A stretch of DNA of 64,000 nt from Micromonospora sp. MH99. GTDB lineage: Bacteria; Actinomycetota; Actinomycetes; Mycobacteriales; Micromonosporaceae. Every line of letters begins with the position of its first letter. Within the stretch, counting starts at the first letter, position 1. A model generated the notes under the pieces. That model did no database searches. It was not told where the DNA came from and worked only from the letters and a program-made list of their open reading frames with translations. Location of the stretch: NCBI RefSeq assembly GCF_021442385.1, contig NZ_MUZA01000022.1, positions 1-64,000 on the forward strand. Reading direction: 5' to 3'. Position numbers and translations under genes: made by a program. Below, piece by piece: positions 26,093-36,021 of the stretch.

Positions 26093-26143
26093 GTCTGTCG
26101 AATCAGACAGTTGCACGCTGATTAGATGTCTGTCAACCTAGAC
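26093..26143. promoter_or_regulatory. ars divergent operator region
   Basis: GTCTG-N6-CAGAC at 26093-26108 and GTCT-N8-AGAC at 26128-26143 are inverted repeats in the 97-base gap between arsN1 and arsR; the GTCTGTC core occurs in both. TTAGAT at 26122-26127 may be a -10 box. ArsR autoregulation is inferred. Confidence 0.6.
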
Positions 26144-26145
26144 GA

Positions 26146-26529
26146 ATGTCGAAACAAGCGGCCGTGGACGGATTGTGCTGTCCGCCCCTGTCCGAACGAC
26201 GTGTGCCGGCCGAGACCGCCGCCACGCTCGCCCCCGCGTTCAAGGCCCTCGGCGACCCGGTCCGCCTGCAGCTGCTGTCGATGATCGCCTCCGCCGAGGG
26301 CGGCGAGATCTGCGTCTGCGACCTGACCCCCGCGTTCGACCTGACCGGCCCGACCATCTCGCACCACCTGAGGACGCTGCGCGAGGCCGGGCTCGTCGAC
26401 GCCGACCGTCGCGGCACCTGGGTCTACTACCGCGCCCGGCCGGCGATCCTGCACCAACTCGCCGCGCTGCTCACCGTCGTCCCGACCGGGGCAGACCCCG
26501 CTCCCGCCGCCCGGTCGGAGTGCTCGTGA
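26146..26529 (+). CDS. arsR: Arsenic-responsive repressor ArsR
   Basis: A 127-residue ArsR/SmtB repressor: TLAPAFKALGDPVRLQLLSMI, then EICVCDLTPAFDLTGPTISHHLRTLREAGLV (recognition helix). Cysteines at 11, 12, 56 and 58 are candidate As(III) ligands; the ICVCDL pair is the classical site in helix 3 and the N-terminal CC adds a third/fourth thiol. First gene of arsR-acr3-arsC; its TGA overlaps the GTG of acr3. The ATG lies directly after the second operator repeat. Confidence 0.92.
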   Translation: MSKQAAVDGLCCPPLSERRVPAETAATLAPAFKALGDPVRLQLLSMIASAEGGEICVCDLTPAFDLTGPTISHHLRTLREAGLVDADRRGTWVYYRARPAILHQLAALLTVVPTGADPAPAARSECS

Positions 26530-27626
26530 GCACCGTCACCCGCCAGAGCGACCCGGCCACGAGCGCCGTCGTCGGTCGCCTCTCCCGGCTCGACCGGTTC
26601 CTGCCGGTCTGGATCGGGCTGGCCATGGTCGTCGGGCTGCTGCTCGGCCGTCTGATCCCCGGGCTCGACGACGCGCTGGACGCGGTGGCGGTCGGCGGGA
26701 TCTCCCTGCCGATCGCGATCGGCCTGCTGGTCATGATGTATCCGGTGCTGGCGAAGGTCCGCTACGACCGGCTCGGCACCGTGACCGGCGACCGCCGCCT
26801 GCTGATCTCGTCGCTGGTCCTCAACTGGCTGGTCGGCCCGGCCGTGATGTTCGCCCTGGCCTGGGTGTTCCTGGCCGACCAGCCCGCGTACCGCACCGGT
26901 CTGATCATCGTCGGCCTGGCCCGCTGCATCGCCATGGTCATCATCTGGAACGACCTCGCGTGCGGCGACCGCGAGGCCGCGGCGGTCCTGGTCGCGCTCA
27001 ACTCCGTCTTCCAGGTCGTCGCCTTCGGCCTGCTCGGCTGGTTCTACCTGTCGGTGCTGCCCGGGTGGCTCGGGTTGCAGGGCGCGGAGTTGCGCGTCTC
27101 GGCCTGGGAGATCGCCCGCAACGTGCTCATCTTCCTCGGCATCCCACTGCTGGCCGGCTACCTCAGCCGCCGCCTCGGCGAGCGCGCCAGGGGCCGCGAG
27201 TGGTACGAGTCCCGCCTCCTGCCCCGCATCGGCCCCGCAGCCCTGTACGGGCTGCTGTTCACCATCGTGGTCCTGTTCGCCCTGCAGGGCGACGCCATCA
27301 TCGGCCGGCCGTTCGACGTCGCCCGCATCGCCCTGCCGCTGCTGGTGTACTTCGCGCTGATGTGGGCCGGCTCGTACGCCCTCGGCCGGGCGCTCCGCCT
27401 CGGCTACCCGCGCACGACCACCCTCGCGTTCACCGCTGCCGGCAACAACTTCGAACTCGCCATCGCCGTCGCGATCGGCACCTTCGGCGTGGCCTCCGGT
27501 CAGGCGCTCGCCGGGGTCGTCGGACCGCTGATCGAGGTGCCCGTGCTGGTCGGCCTCGTCCACGTCTCGCTCTGGGCTCGCCGCCGCTTCTTCACCCCAC
27601 CCCTTGACCGAGAGGCGTCCCGATGA
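26526..27626 (+). CDS. acr3: Arsenite efflux permease ACR3
   Basis: A 366-residue, ten-helix ACR3 (ArsB-type) arsenite/H+ antiporter. Diagnostic segments: LPIAIGLLVMMYPVLAKVRYD, GLARCIAMVIIWNDLACGDRE with the conserved Cys, and FTAAGNNFELAIAVAIGTFG. Starts at a GTG overlapping the arsR stop and ends in ATGA with arsC, so all three are coupled. Exports As(III) produced by ArsC. Confidence 0.94.
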   Translation: MSTVTRQSDPATSAVVGRLSRLDRFLPVWIGLAMVVGLLLGRLIPGLDDALDAVAVGGISLPIAIGLLVMMYPVLAKVRYDRLGTVTGDRRLLISSLVLNWLVGPAVMFALAWVFLADQPAYRTGLIIVGLARCIAMVIIWNDLACGDREAAAVLVALNSVFQVVAFGLLGWFYLSVLPGWLGLQGAELRVSAWEIARNVLIFLGIPLLAGYLSRRLGERARGREWYESRLLPRIGPAALYGLLFTIVVLFALQGDAIIGRPFDVARIALPLLVYFALMWAGSYALGRALRLGYPRTTTLAFTAAGNNFELAIAVAIGTFGVASGQALAGVVGPLIEVPVLVGLVHVSLWARRRFFTPPLDREASR

Positions 27627-28030
27627 GCGACAAACCGAGCGTCCTGTTCGTCTGCGTCCACAACGCCGGTCGCTCCCAGATGGCCGCCGGCTGGCTGCGC
27701 CACCTCGCCGGCGACGCCGTCGAGGTCCGCTCGGCCGGCTCCGCCCCGGCCGAGACGATCAACCCCGCCGCCGTCCAGGCCATGCGCGAGGTCGGCATCG
27801 ACATCACCGACCAGACCCCCACCCTCCTGGAGTACGCCACCGCGGAGTCCTCCGACGTCATCGTGACGATGGGCTGCGGCGACGCCTGCCCGGTCTTTCC
27901 GGGCCGGCGCTACGAGGACTGGAAGCTCGACGACCCGGCCGGCAAGGGCGTCGACGCCGTCCGCCCGATCCGCGACGACATCCGGGTCCGGGTGGAGCGA
28001 CTCGTCGCCGAGCTGACCGCCCCCGCCTGA
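27623..28030 (+). CDS. arsC: Arsenate reductase, LMW phosphatase type
   Basis: A 135-residue low-molecular-weight phosphatase-fold arsenate reductase. Signature CVHNAGRSQ at 11-19 (nucleophile Cys11), resolving cysteines Cys85 and Cys89 in MGCGDACPVFPG, and Asp in DWKLDDP. Reduces As(V) to As(III) for export by ACR3. The Cys85/Cys89 pair fits a thioredoxin-type relay; a mycothiol/mycoredoxin partner is also possible in actinobacteria. Confidence 0.92.
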   Translation: MSDKPSVLFVCVHNAGRSQMAAGWLRHLAGDAVEVRSAGSAPAETINPAAVQAMREVGIDITDQTPTLLEYATAESSDVIVTMGCGDACPVFPGRRYEDWKLDDPAGKGVDAVRPIRDDIRVRVERLVAELTAPA

Positions 28031-28458
28031 GCACGGACGAGGCCGACACGCGGCACGGCGGGCCAGTGCCACGACGCGACCCACCGACGGCTTCCGGCGT
28101 CCACATAGATGTGATGTATCGCCTCAGCGGCACCGGTGCGACCTCGGGCAGCCGACGTCGATCATCGCGGTGAACATCTAATCTTCATCGTGCCCCGCCG
28201 ATGTTCGCGGCACCACCCGGCTCCGGCCGGGGCGGTGCCGCGCGAACCGGTCCGCAGCGCGGCGGAGCAGGTCGACCGGCTTGCGGGAGGGTCGGCAAGC
28301 AGCGCCGGTGCAACCCGACACCCGTCGCAACCCCGACGCGTCCGTTCGTCCGACGGGCCGGGCGGACGCCCGGACGGACGAGGAACGGACGCGGTCACCG
28401 GAGGCCGCCCACGAGCATAAAACATTAGATCTATATCGCCACAGGTCGATCGATGTCG
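28031..28458. other. Intergenic region between arsC and the fuconate dehydratase
   Basis: No gene is seen. The stretch mixes GC-rich DNA with AT-rich islands (28105-28120, 28168-28195, 28415-28436). TAGATCTA at 28426-28433 is a perfect 8-base palindrome sharing its GATC core with two sites at the downstream promoter. Confidence 0.4.
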
Positions 28459-28507
28459 TTGACGCACCCGATCGAGCCTCCGTATACTCCAAATGATCAT
28501 CAGATCT
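28459..28507 (+). promoter_or_regulatory. Promoter and candidate GntR operator of the fuconate locus
   Basis: TTGACG (28459-28464), an 18-base spacer and TATACT (28483-28488) form a strong sigma-70-type promoter. ATGATCAT (28493-28500) and AGATCT (28502-28507) overlap the expected start site and are good candidates for the GntR regulator encoded at 29935. Confidence 0.65.
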
Positions 28508-28531
28508 TTAGCCTAGTCGGGCGAGGAGCGC

Positions 28532-29926
28532 ATGCCGCAGATCACTGGCGTCACCGTCGAGGACGTCCGCTTCCCCACCTCGCTGACCGCTGACGGGTCC
28601 GACGCCATGAACAAGGACGGCGACTACTCGGCGGCCTACGTCATCCTGCACACCGACGGCGTCGACAGCGCCGGCGTGCCGCTGGCCGGTCACGGCCTCA
28701 CCTTCACCATCGGCCGGGGCAACGACATCGTCGTCGCGGCGGCGGTGCACCAGGCCCACCGCCTGGTGGGCATGGACGTGACGACGATGGCCGCCGACAT
28801 GGGGGCCGTCTACCGCCTGCTCACCTCCGACTCCCAGCTGCGTTGGCTCGGGCCGGAGAAGGGCGTCATCCACCTGTCGTTGGCGGCAGTGCTGAACGCG
28901 GCCTGGGATCTGGCCGCGCGATTCGCGGACAAACCGCTGTGGCGGCTGCTCACCGACATGTCCCCCGAGCAACTCGTCGACATCGCCGACCTGCGCTACC
29001 TGTCCGACGCGCTGACCCGGGACGAGGCGCTGGCCATCCTGCGCGCCAAGCAGGGCACGAAGGCCGACCGCCTGGCCGAGCTGGGGCGCACCGGCTACCC
29101 GGCCTACACCACCTCGGCGGGATGGCTCGGCTACGGCGACGACAAGCTGCGCCGGCTGTGCCAGGAGGCAGTCGACTCCGGCTACGGGTACGTCAAGCTC
29201 AAGGTCGGCGCCGACCTCGAGGACGACATCCGGCGGTGCCGGATCGCCCGGGAGATCCTCGGCCCGCACCGCAACCTGATGATCGACGCCAACCAGGTGT
29301 GGGACGTCGACCAGGCCATCGAGTGGGTCAAGGCACTCGCCCAGTTCTCCCCACTGTGGATCGAGGAGCCGACCAGCCCGGACGACATCCTGGGCCACGC
29401 GGCCGTCCGCCGTGCCGTCGCACCCGTCGGCGTCGCCACCGGCGAGCACTGCCACAACCGGGTGATGTTCAAGCAGCTGTTCCAGGCCGAGGCCATCGAC
29501 TTCTGCCAGTTGGACACCGGCCGGCTGGCCAGCATCAACGAGATCGTCGCCGTGCTGCTGCTCGCCGCGAAGTTCGACGTCCCGGTGTGCCCGCACGCCG
29601 GCGGCGTCGGGCTCTGCGAGATGGTGCAACACGTGTCGGTGCTCGACTACGTCGCGATCTCGGGGGATCTCACCGGCCGGGTGACCGAGTTCGTCGACCA
29701 CCTGCACGAGCACTTCACCGACCCGTGTGTCGTCCGGGACACCGGTTGGGGCAGCGGTTACGTTCTGCCCAGCACGCCCGGCTACTCCACCCGGATGCAC
29801 CCCGAGTCGATCGCGCGGTACCGGTTCCCCGACGGCCTCTACTGGGCCACGGCAGACCCGGCTACGGTGTCATCTCCGGAGCCGTACGTCATCGCGGGTG
29901 GGACGGCCACCCCCGCCGGCCGCTAG
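28532..29926 (+). CDS. L-fuconate dehydratase
   Basis: A 464-residue enolase-superfamily acid-sugar dehydratase, closest in pattern to L-fuconate dehydratase, which converts L-fuconate to 2-keto-3-deoxy-L-fuconate. Key residues: K222 and K224 in YVKLKVG (base), Mg ligands D252 (MIDANQVW), E278/E279 ([10 protein letters not shown]) and E305 (ATGEHCHNR), and H355 (CPHAGG). The N-terminus [29 protein letters not shown] is typical. GAGGAG lies before the ATG. The GntR gene follows 8 bases later. Upstream pathway enzymes are encoded at 60.8-63.4 kb. Confidence 0.88.
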   Translation: MPQITGVTVEDVRFPTSLTADGSDAMNKDGDYSAAYVILHTDGVDSAGVPLAGHGLTFTIGRGNDIVVAAAVHQAHRLVGMDVTTMAADMGAVYRLLTSDSQLRWLGPEKGVIHLSLAAVLNAAWDLAARFADKPLWRLLTDMSPEQLVDIADLRYLSDALTRDEALAILRAKQGTKADRLAELGRTGYPAYTTSAGWLGYGDDKLRRLCQEAVDSGYGYVKLKVGADLEDDIRRCRIAREILGPHRNLMIDANQVWDVDQAIEWVKALAQFSPLWIEEPTSPDDILGHAAVRRAVAPVGVATGEHCHNRVMFKQLFQAEAIDFCQLDTGRLASINEIVAVLLLAAKFDVPVCPHAGGVGLCEMVQHVSVLDYVAISGDLTGRVTEFVDHLHEHFTDPCVVRDTGWGSGYVLPSTPGYSTRMHPESIARYRFPDGLYWATADPATVSSPEPYVIAGGTATPAGR

Positions 29927-29934
29927 GAGGTGTC

Positions 29935-30657
29935 ATGTCCCGCACCGACGAAGTGGTGAACGGCATCAAGCGGATGATCCTCGAAGGGACGTTCAAGCCC
30001 GGGGATCGGCTGCCCATCGAGAAGGATCTCGCCGAGTCCCTCGGCGTCTCGCGGGGATCGCTGCGCGAGGGGATGTCGGCGCTGTCGATCCTCGGCATCG
30101 TCAACATCCGCCAGGGCGACGGCACGTACGTCACCAACCTCGACGCGCCGCAGCTGCTCGCCCCGATGGGCTTCGTCGTCGACTTCCAGGGCCAGGGCGA
30201 CGGGCGGCACATCCACACCGTCCGCCGCCTGCTGGAGTGCGAGGCCGCCCGGTTGGCGGCGACCAGGATCACCGACGAGGCCCTCGCCCAGGCCGGGGAA
30301 CTGCTCGACGAGGCGGCCCGGATCGCCGGTCGGTCGCCGCAGGACCACGAGCGGATCATGGAAATCGACATCGCGTTCCACCGGATCATCGCCGCGCACG
30401 CCGACAATCCGGTGCTCATCGGCCTGATCGAGGCGTTCGCCGGGCGCACCCTCCGCGGGCGACTCTGGCGGAGCCTGCACGAGGAGGGCGCGGACCGGCG
30501 TACCCACGACGAGCACGTGGCGATCCTGAAGGCCCTGCGGGCGCGCGACCCGGAGCGGGCCCGCACCCGGATGGCCAACCACCTGATCGGTGTGGAGGAA
30601 TCGCTACAGGGGTTGCCCGACGAGAGCGAGACGGGCGTCGACGCGCAGGCGCAGTGA
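29935..30657 (+). CDS. GntR-family (FadR/FCD) regulator
   Basis: A 240-residue regulator: winged helix at 5-70 (RMILEGTFKPGDRLPIEKDLAESLGVSRGSLREGMSALSILGIV) and an all-helical FCD ligand domain with metal-site histidines (DIAFHRIIAAHADNPVL; TRTHDEHVAILKAL). Sits 8 bases after the fuconate dehydratase gene with TAGGAGGT as ribosome site, so it is probably its regulator, with an acid sugar as ligand. Confidence 0.87.
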   Translation: MSRTDEVVNGIKRMILEGTFKPGDRLPIEKDLAESLGVSRGSLREGMSALSILGIVNIRQGDGTYVTNLDAPQLLAPMGFVVDFQGQGDGRHIHTVRRLLECEAARLAATRITDEALAQAGELLDEAARIAGRSPQDHERIMEIDIAFHRIIAAHADNPVLIGLIEAFAGRTLRGRLWRSLHEEGADRRTHDEHVAILKALRARDPERARTRMANHLIGVEESLQGLPDESETGVDAQAQ

Positions 30658-30724
30658 TCGCCCGCCCGCTCCGCGCGCCAAGGGAACCGGTGCCGGTCCC
30701 CCGCGCCCGGTCACGGGCGGGCGA
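30658..30724. terminator. Bidirectional nested hairpin terminator
   Basis: TCGCCCGCCCG (30658-30668) pairs exactly with CGGGCGGGCGA (30714-30724); inside it GGGAACCGG-TG-CCGGTCCC forms a second hairpin. Lies between the convergent GntR and ABC ATPase genes. Confidence 0.6.
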
Positions 30725-30730
30725 CCGCCG

Positions 30731-31546
30731 TCACCGCTCGTCCCGCTCCGCGCCGGTGCTGCCGGTCATCGCCGCGACCAGGTCGTCGGTGGTGACCTCG
30801 TCGGCACGCAGTCGGGCCGCCCGTCGGCCCAGGCGCAGCACCTCCACCCGGTCGGCGATCTCGAGCACCTGTGGCATGTTGTGGCTGACCAGCACCACGG
30901 ACATGCCAGCGTCACGGGCCCGGCGGACGACGTCGAGCACCCGCCCGGTCTGCACGACGCCCAGCGCCGCGGTCGGCTCGTCGAGGATGACCACGTTCGT
31001 CGCCCAGATGATCGCCCGCGCCACCGCCACGCACTGCCGCTGCCCACCGGACAGCATCGCGATCGGCGTGGTGACCCGCGGAATCCGCACGCCCAACTCG
31101 GCGAGCGCCGCGGCGGCACCCTGCCGCATGGCGCGCTTGTCGAGCAGCCCCAGCCGGCCCAGCGGCCCCGAGCGCAGGATCTCCCGCCCGAGGTAGAGGT
31201 TGGCGGCGACGCTGAGATCGTCGGCGACCGCGAGATCCTGGTAGACGGTCTCCACCCCCGCGCGCCGGGCGTCCACCGGCGTCGCGAAGTGGACGGGACG
31301 ACCACCCACCCGGATCTCACCCTCGTCGGGAGGGTGCACACCGGACAGCGTCTTGATCAGCGTGCTCTTTCCGGCGCCGTTGTCGCCGATGAGGGCGACG
31401 ACCTCGCCCTTGCCGACGGTGAAGTCCGCGCCGCGCAGCGCCTCGACGTGGCCGAACCGCTTGACGATGCCACGGGCTTCGAGGACCGGCGGTTCGCCGG
31501 CGGCCGGCTGGTCGGTCCCGACGGTGGTGGTTGGGGCGGCGTCCAT
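30731..31546 (-). CDS. Sugar ABC transporter ATP-binding protein (FrcA type)
   Basis: A 271-residue single-cassette sugar ABC ATPase of the FrcA type. Walker A GDNGAGKST, Q-loop VYQDLAV, signature LSGGQRQCVAVARA, Walker B VVILDEPTAAL and H-loop VLVSHN. Third gene of a leftward permease-binding protein-ATPase operon; its ATG shares a base with the preceding TGA (TGATG). Powers import of a sugar. Adjacency to the fuconate dehydratase suggests L-fucose or a related 6-deoxy sugar; this is inference. Confidence 0.9.
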   Translation of the reverse strand: MDAAPTTTVGTDQPAAGEPPVLEARGIVKRFGHVEALRGADFTVGKGEVVALIGDNGAGKSTLIKTLSGVHPPDEGEIRVGGRPVHFATPVDARRAGVETVYQDLAVADDLSVAANLYLGREILRSGPLGRLGLLDKRAMRQGAAAALAELGVRIPRVTTPIAMLSGGQRQCVAVARAIIWATNVVILDEPTAALGVVQTGRVLDVVRRARDAGMSVVLVSHNMPQVLEIADRVEVLRLGRRAARLRADEVTTDDLVAAMTGSTGAERDER

Positions 31547-32598
31547 CACTGCACCGGAGGGTTGGCGCAGCTGGGCTCGAGCACCGCCTTGATCTCCGCC
31601 GAGTCGATGTTCTTCTTGGTGACGAACGTGACGCCGGTGTCCGCCGACGCCAGCGGCGCCTTGTCCCGAAGGTGCTTGACCATCTTGTCGACGCCGAAGT
31701 AGCCCATCTTGAACGGGTTCTGCACGACCAGCGCCGAGATCTGGCCGTTGCGCAGTCCGGCGATCTCGTCGGGAGCGGCGTCCCACCCGATGATGACCAC
31801 CTTGCCGGACTTACCGGCCGCCTGGATGGCCTGCGCGGCGCCGAGGACGCTCGGCTCGTTGGCCGCGAAGATGCCGGCGAGGTTGGGGTTGGCGGTGAGG
31901 ATGTTCTCGGTCACCCGCCGCGCCTCGTTGACGTCACTGCGGCTGGGCTGCTGCCCGACCAGCTTGAGGTTGGGGAACTGCGCGAGGCCGGCCTTGAAGC
32001 CGTCGACCCGCTCGGTGTTGGTCTGCGAGCCGGGTTGGAACTCCACGAGCGCCACGTCGTGGTTGCCGGGGCCCAGTTCGGTGGCGAGCAGCTTGGCCGC
32101 CTCGACGGCCGACGCCTTGTTGTCGGTGGCGAAGAGCGGCACGCCCGACGGCTGCGGGCTGGTCCCCGAGTCGATCATCGCGACCGGAATGTCGGCGCCG
32201 AGCGCCTGGTCGGTGGCCGGCGCCAACGCGCGGGAGTCGGTGGCCGCGTAGACGATGCCGTCGACCTTCTTGGTGACGAAGTTCTGGATCAGGTTGACCT
32301 GACCCTCGACGTCCGTCTCGGTGGTCACCCCGTCCCACTGGACCGTGACGTCACCGGCGCGCTGCGCGGCGCACTCGGCACCCGCCTTCACCGTGTTCCA
32401 GTAGTCGGCCCCGACAGCCTTCGGCACGACGGCGAGCTTCAGCGGCCCGGCCGCGTCCTTGGTCGCGCCGTCGCCTCCGTCGCGGACCTCGACTCCGCCG
32501 CAGGCGCTGAGCAGAGCGGTCGCCGCGGCGACGGCGACGATGACCTGTGCGCGCAGAAGACGCCCTCGTGGCCGTCGGCTGGTGGTGGTGTGTGACAT
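31546..32598 (-). CDS. Sugar ABC transporter substrate-binding lipoprotein
   Basis: A 350-residue type I periplasmic-binding protein of the ribose/fructose class. Lipoprotein signal with lipobox LLSAC (Cys33), so it is anchored outside the membrane. Sugar-binding pattern: LAVVPKAVGADYWNTVKAGAECAA, VDGIVYAATDSRALAPA, AGIFAANEPSVLGAAQAIQ, VVIIGWDAAPDE. The ATG at 32598 has GGAAGGA upstream; an in-frame start 13 codons earlier would add a non-signal extension. Lies 40 bases after the permease gene. Confidence 0.9.
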   Translation of the reverse strand: MSHTTTSRRPRGRLLRAQVIVAVAAATALLSACGGVEVRDGGDGATKDAAGPLKLAVVPKAVGADYWNTVKAGAECAAQRAGDVTVQWDGVTTETDVEGQVNLIQNFVTKKVDGIVYAATDSRALAPATDQALGADIPVAMIDSGTSPQPSGVPLFATDNKASAVEAAKLLATELGPGNHDVALVEFQPGSQTNTERVDGFKAGLAQFPNLKLVGQQPSRSDVNEARRVTENILTANPNLAGIFAANEPSVLGAAQAIQAAGKSGKVVIIGWDAAPDEIAGLRNGQISALVVQNPFKMGYFGVDKMVKHLRDKAPLASADTGVTFVTKKNIDSAEIKAVLEPSCANPPVQ

Positions 32599-32638
32599 GG
32601 TGTGCGTCCTTCCTCTGTCGAACTCCGGGAACGGCATG

Positions 32639-33646
32639 TCAGCCCCGTGACTCCAGCCGCCGACGGCGATACTGGTCGAAGTAGACGGCGGCCCAGATGA
32701 TCAGGCCGACGATCACCTGCTGGTAGTGGATGCTGATGTCGAGCAGGACGGCGCCGTTGCGGACCAGGGCGATGAGGAAGGCGCCGATGATGGTCCCGAC
32801 GATCCGGCCCTGCCCCCCGAACAGGCTGGCGCCGCCGATGACCGCGGCCGCGATGACGTCGAGTTCCAACGAGATGCCGTAGTTCGGCTGGCCGGAGTTG
32901 ACCCTCGAGGCGGCGATCATGCCGCCCAGACCGACCAGCACACCCGCCAGGACGTACACGTAGGTCAGGTGGCGGCCCACCCCGATGCCCGAGCGACGGG
33001 CGGCCTCCAGGTTGGATCCCATGGCGTAGGTGTACTGCCCGAAGCGGGTCTGCGAGAGCAGGAACGCGACCCCTACGGCGACCACCGCGGTGATCACCAC
33101 GGCGAACGGGATACCGATGATCTCGCCGTTGCCGAGCAGCTGGAACGACCGGGGCAGACCGTAGACGCCGACCGCGCCGGTCATGATGAACACCAGGCCA
33201 CGGCCGACCGACATCGTCCCCAGCGTCGCGATGAACGGGGGTATCCGGGCGACGGTCACCAGCAGGCCGTTGAGCAGCCCGGCCAGGGCACCGACACCGA
33301 TCGCGACAGCCGTCGCCGCCAGGAGCGGGAAACCCAGGTCACGGACGACCATCGCTCCCGCCACGCCGGCGAGCGCGGCGACCGACCCGACCGACAGGTC
33401 GATGCCCCGGGTGATGATGACCATCGTCTGCGCGGTGGCGATGATGGCGATCACCGCGGTCTGCGCGCCGATGTTGAAAAGGTTGTCGGCCGTCAGGAAG
33501 TAGGGACTGGCGAAGCTCAACGCGATGAACAGGACGACGAGCGCGGTGGCCGCCGTGAACTCACTGAGCGCGTGGGAGATGCGCTCCCGCAACCAGTCGT
33601 TGAGCGCGCCGCCCTGGGGCTCCGCGGTCGCCTCGGCCGCACTCAT
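32639..33646 (-). CDS. Sugar ABC transporter permease (RbsC/FrcC type)
   Basis: A 335-residue inner-membrane permease of the ribose/fructose class with 8-10 helices; conserved TRGIDLSVGSVAALAGV, FIATLGTMSVGRGLVFI, GSNLEAARRSGIGVGRH and AVIGGASLFGGQGRIVGTIIGAF. First gene of a three-gene leftward operon that converges on the fuconate dehydratase-GntR unit. The operon promoter should lie within 33647-33900, where the DNA becomes AT-richer; no clean -35/-10 pair was fixed. Confidence 0.9.
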   Translation of the reverse strand: MSAAEATAEPQGGALNDWLRERISHALSEFTAATALVVLFIALSFASPYFLTADNLFNIGAQTAVIAIIATAQTMVIITRGIDLSVGSVAALAGVAGAMVVRDLGFPLLAATAVAIGVGALAGLLNGLLVTVARIPPFIATLGTMSVGRGLVFIMTGAVGVYGLPRSFQLLGNGEIIGIPFAVVITAVVAVGVAFLLSQTRFGQYTYAMGSNLEAARRSGIGVGRHLTYVYVLAGVLVGLGGMIAASRVNSGQPNYGISLELDVIAAAVIGGASLFGGQGRIVGTIIGAFLIALVRNGAVLLDISIHYQQVIVGLIIWAAVYFDQYRRRRLESRG

Positions 33647-33959
33647 CGCAGGCCCCGGCTCTCGTCCACTGTGTCACCGGCTCGACTCACGTCCCCGCCG
33701 GTGATCGACGCATTCCTTTCCAACCGGACCTCCCCAGGACGTCACACACGGGCCACTCCCCGCAGCACCTGCGCGATAGATCGGATGTTTCCTGCGATCA
33801 GGCGTTACCTTGCCATGGTCACGCTCATGTTGCCAAGGTCTTACCGCCATGTTGTGGCATCGTTATGGACGTTTCGCGCACCATACGTCGGACCAAAAAA
33901 GCGTTGCCTGCGAAGGGCTGCGGCACAGGTCCTGCCGACCACCGTCGCATCAGGCCACT

Positions 33960-33971
33960 GTTAGCGATAAC
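33960..33971. promoter_or_regulatory. GTTAGCG-type LacI operator candidate
   Basis: GTTAGCGATAAC, a near-palindrome of the same family as the sites at 46871, 48510 and 50958; 63 bases before the xylanase promoter. Confidence 0.5.
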
Positions 33972-34033
33972 GCCTGACCGCCGCCGGGTGAGCGTCATCG
34001 CCGCAGAGTCGCGCTGCCCGACCACCGCTCACC

Positions 34034-34062
34034 TTGAGCATGTTATCGATAACATGCTATGT
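34034..34062 (+). promoter_or_regulatory. Xylanase promoter with operator filling the spacer
   Basis: TTGAGC (34034-34039), 17 bases, CTATGT (34057-34062). A perfect 22-base palindrome (34037-34058: AGCATGTTATC and its exact complement) covers the whole spacer, so a bound LacI-type repressor would exclude RNA polymerase. The start site would be near 34069. Confidence 0.65.
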
Positions 34063-34222
34063 TCCGCCAAGGAGTCGAGGGCACGTCCCTCCCACTCGGA
34101 GTTGCCGACACCTCGAAGGGCATCGGGTCCCGCGACCCGGTCGACGGTCGGTGACCTGTCCGAGCCACACCTGTTCGGCGTACGCCGTGTTCCCGCGTCC
34201 GCACGCGGTCGTTCCGTCATGA

Positions 34223-35782
<1,560 letters not shown>

Positions 35783-35809
35783 TCCGTCCTCGCTCAGCTC
35801 ACCACCCCC

Positions 35810-35855
35810 GGCACCCCCGGGGCGTCGCGGACCTGCCGCGCGCCCCGGGGGTGCC
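35810..35855 (+). terminator. Hairpin terminator after xylanase
   Basis: GGCACCCCCGGGGCG (35810-35824) and its exact reverse complement (35841-35855) with a 16-base loop. Confidence 0.75.
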
Positions 35856-35901
35856 GTCCGTTCCGGCCATCGATCATGTCGACGTCGTCGTCCACCTGGT
35901 A

Positions 35902-35948
35902 TTGACACCCGTCCAGGGCGGCACCATGCTCTGCTAAATCAGTTTAGC
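35902..35948 (+). promoter_or_regulatory. Promoter and GCTAAA-type LacI operator of the esterase
   Basis: TTGACA (35902-35907), 17 bases, CATGCT (35925-35930), then operator GCTAAATCAGTTTAGC (35933-35948) over the start site. The same three elements in the same spacing occur on the minus strand at 42838-42792. Confidence 0.75.
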
Positions 35949-36021
35949 GGCGGCCCGCTCCGGTCCTTCCTCTCGTCGGTACGGCGCCTGCGGGCGGGTG
36001 CGCCGTCGGGAAGGGAGTCAC

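Noticed and set aside
28031..28458. Possible riboswitch or small gene after arsC
   Set aside because: No conserved aptamer pattern, no ORF with a ribosome site and no strong hairpin were recognised.
34034..34222. A 62-codon frame directly at the xylanase operator (MSMLSITCYVPP...)
   Set aside because: It starts inside the promoter before the expected transcription start, has no ribosome site and no coding-like third-position bias that could be judged by eye.
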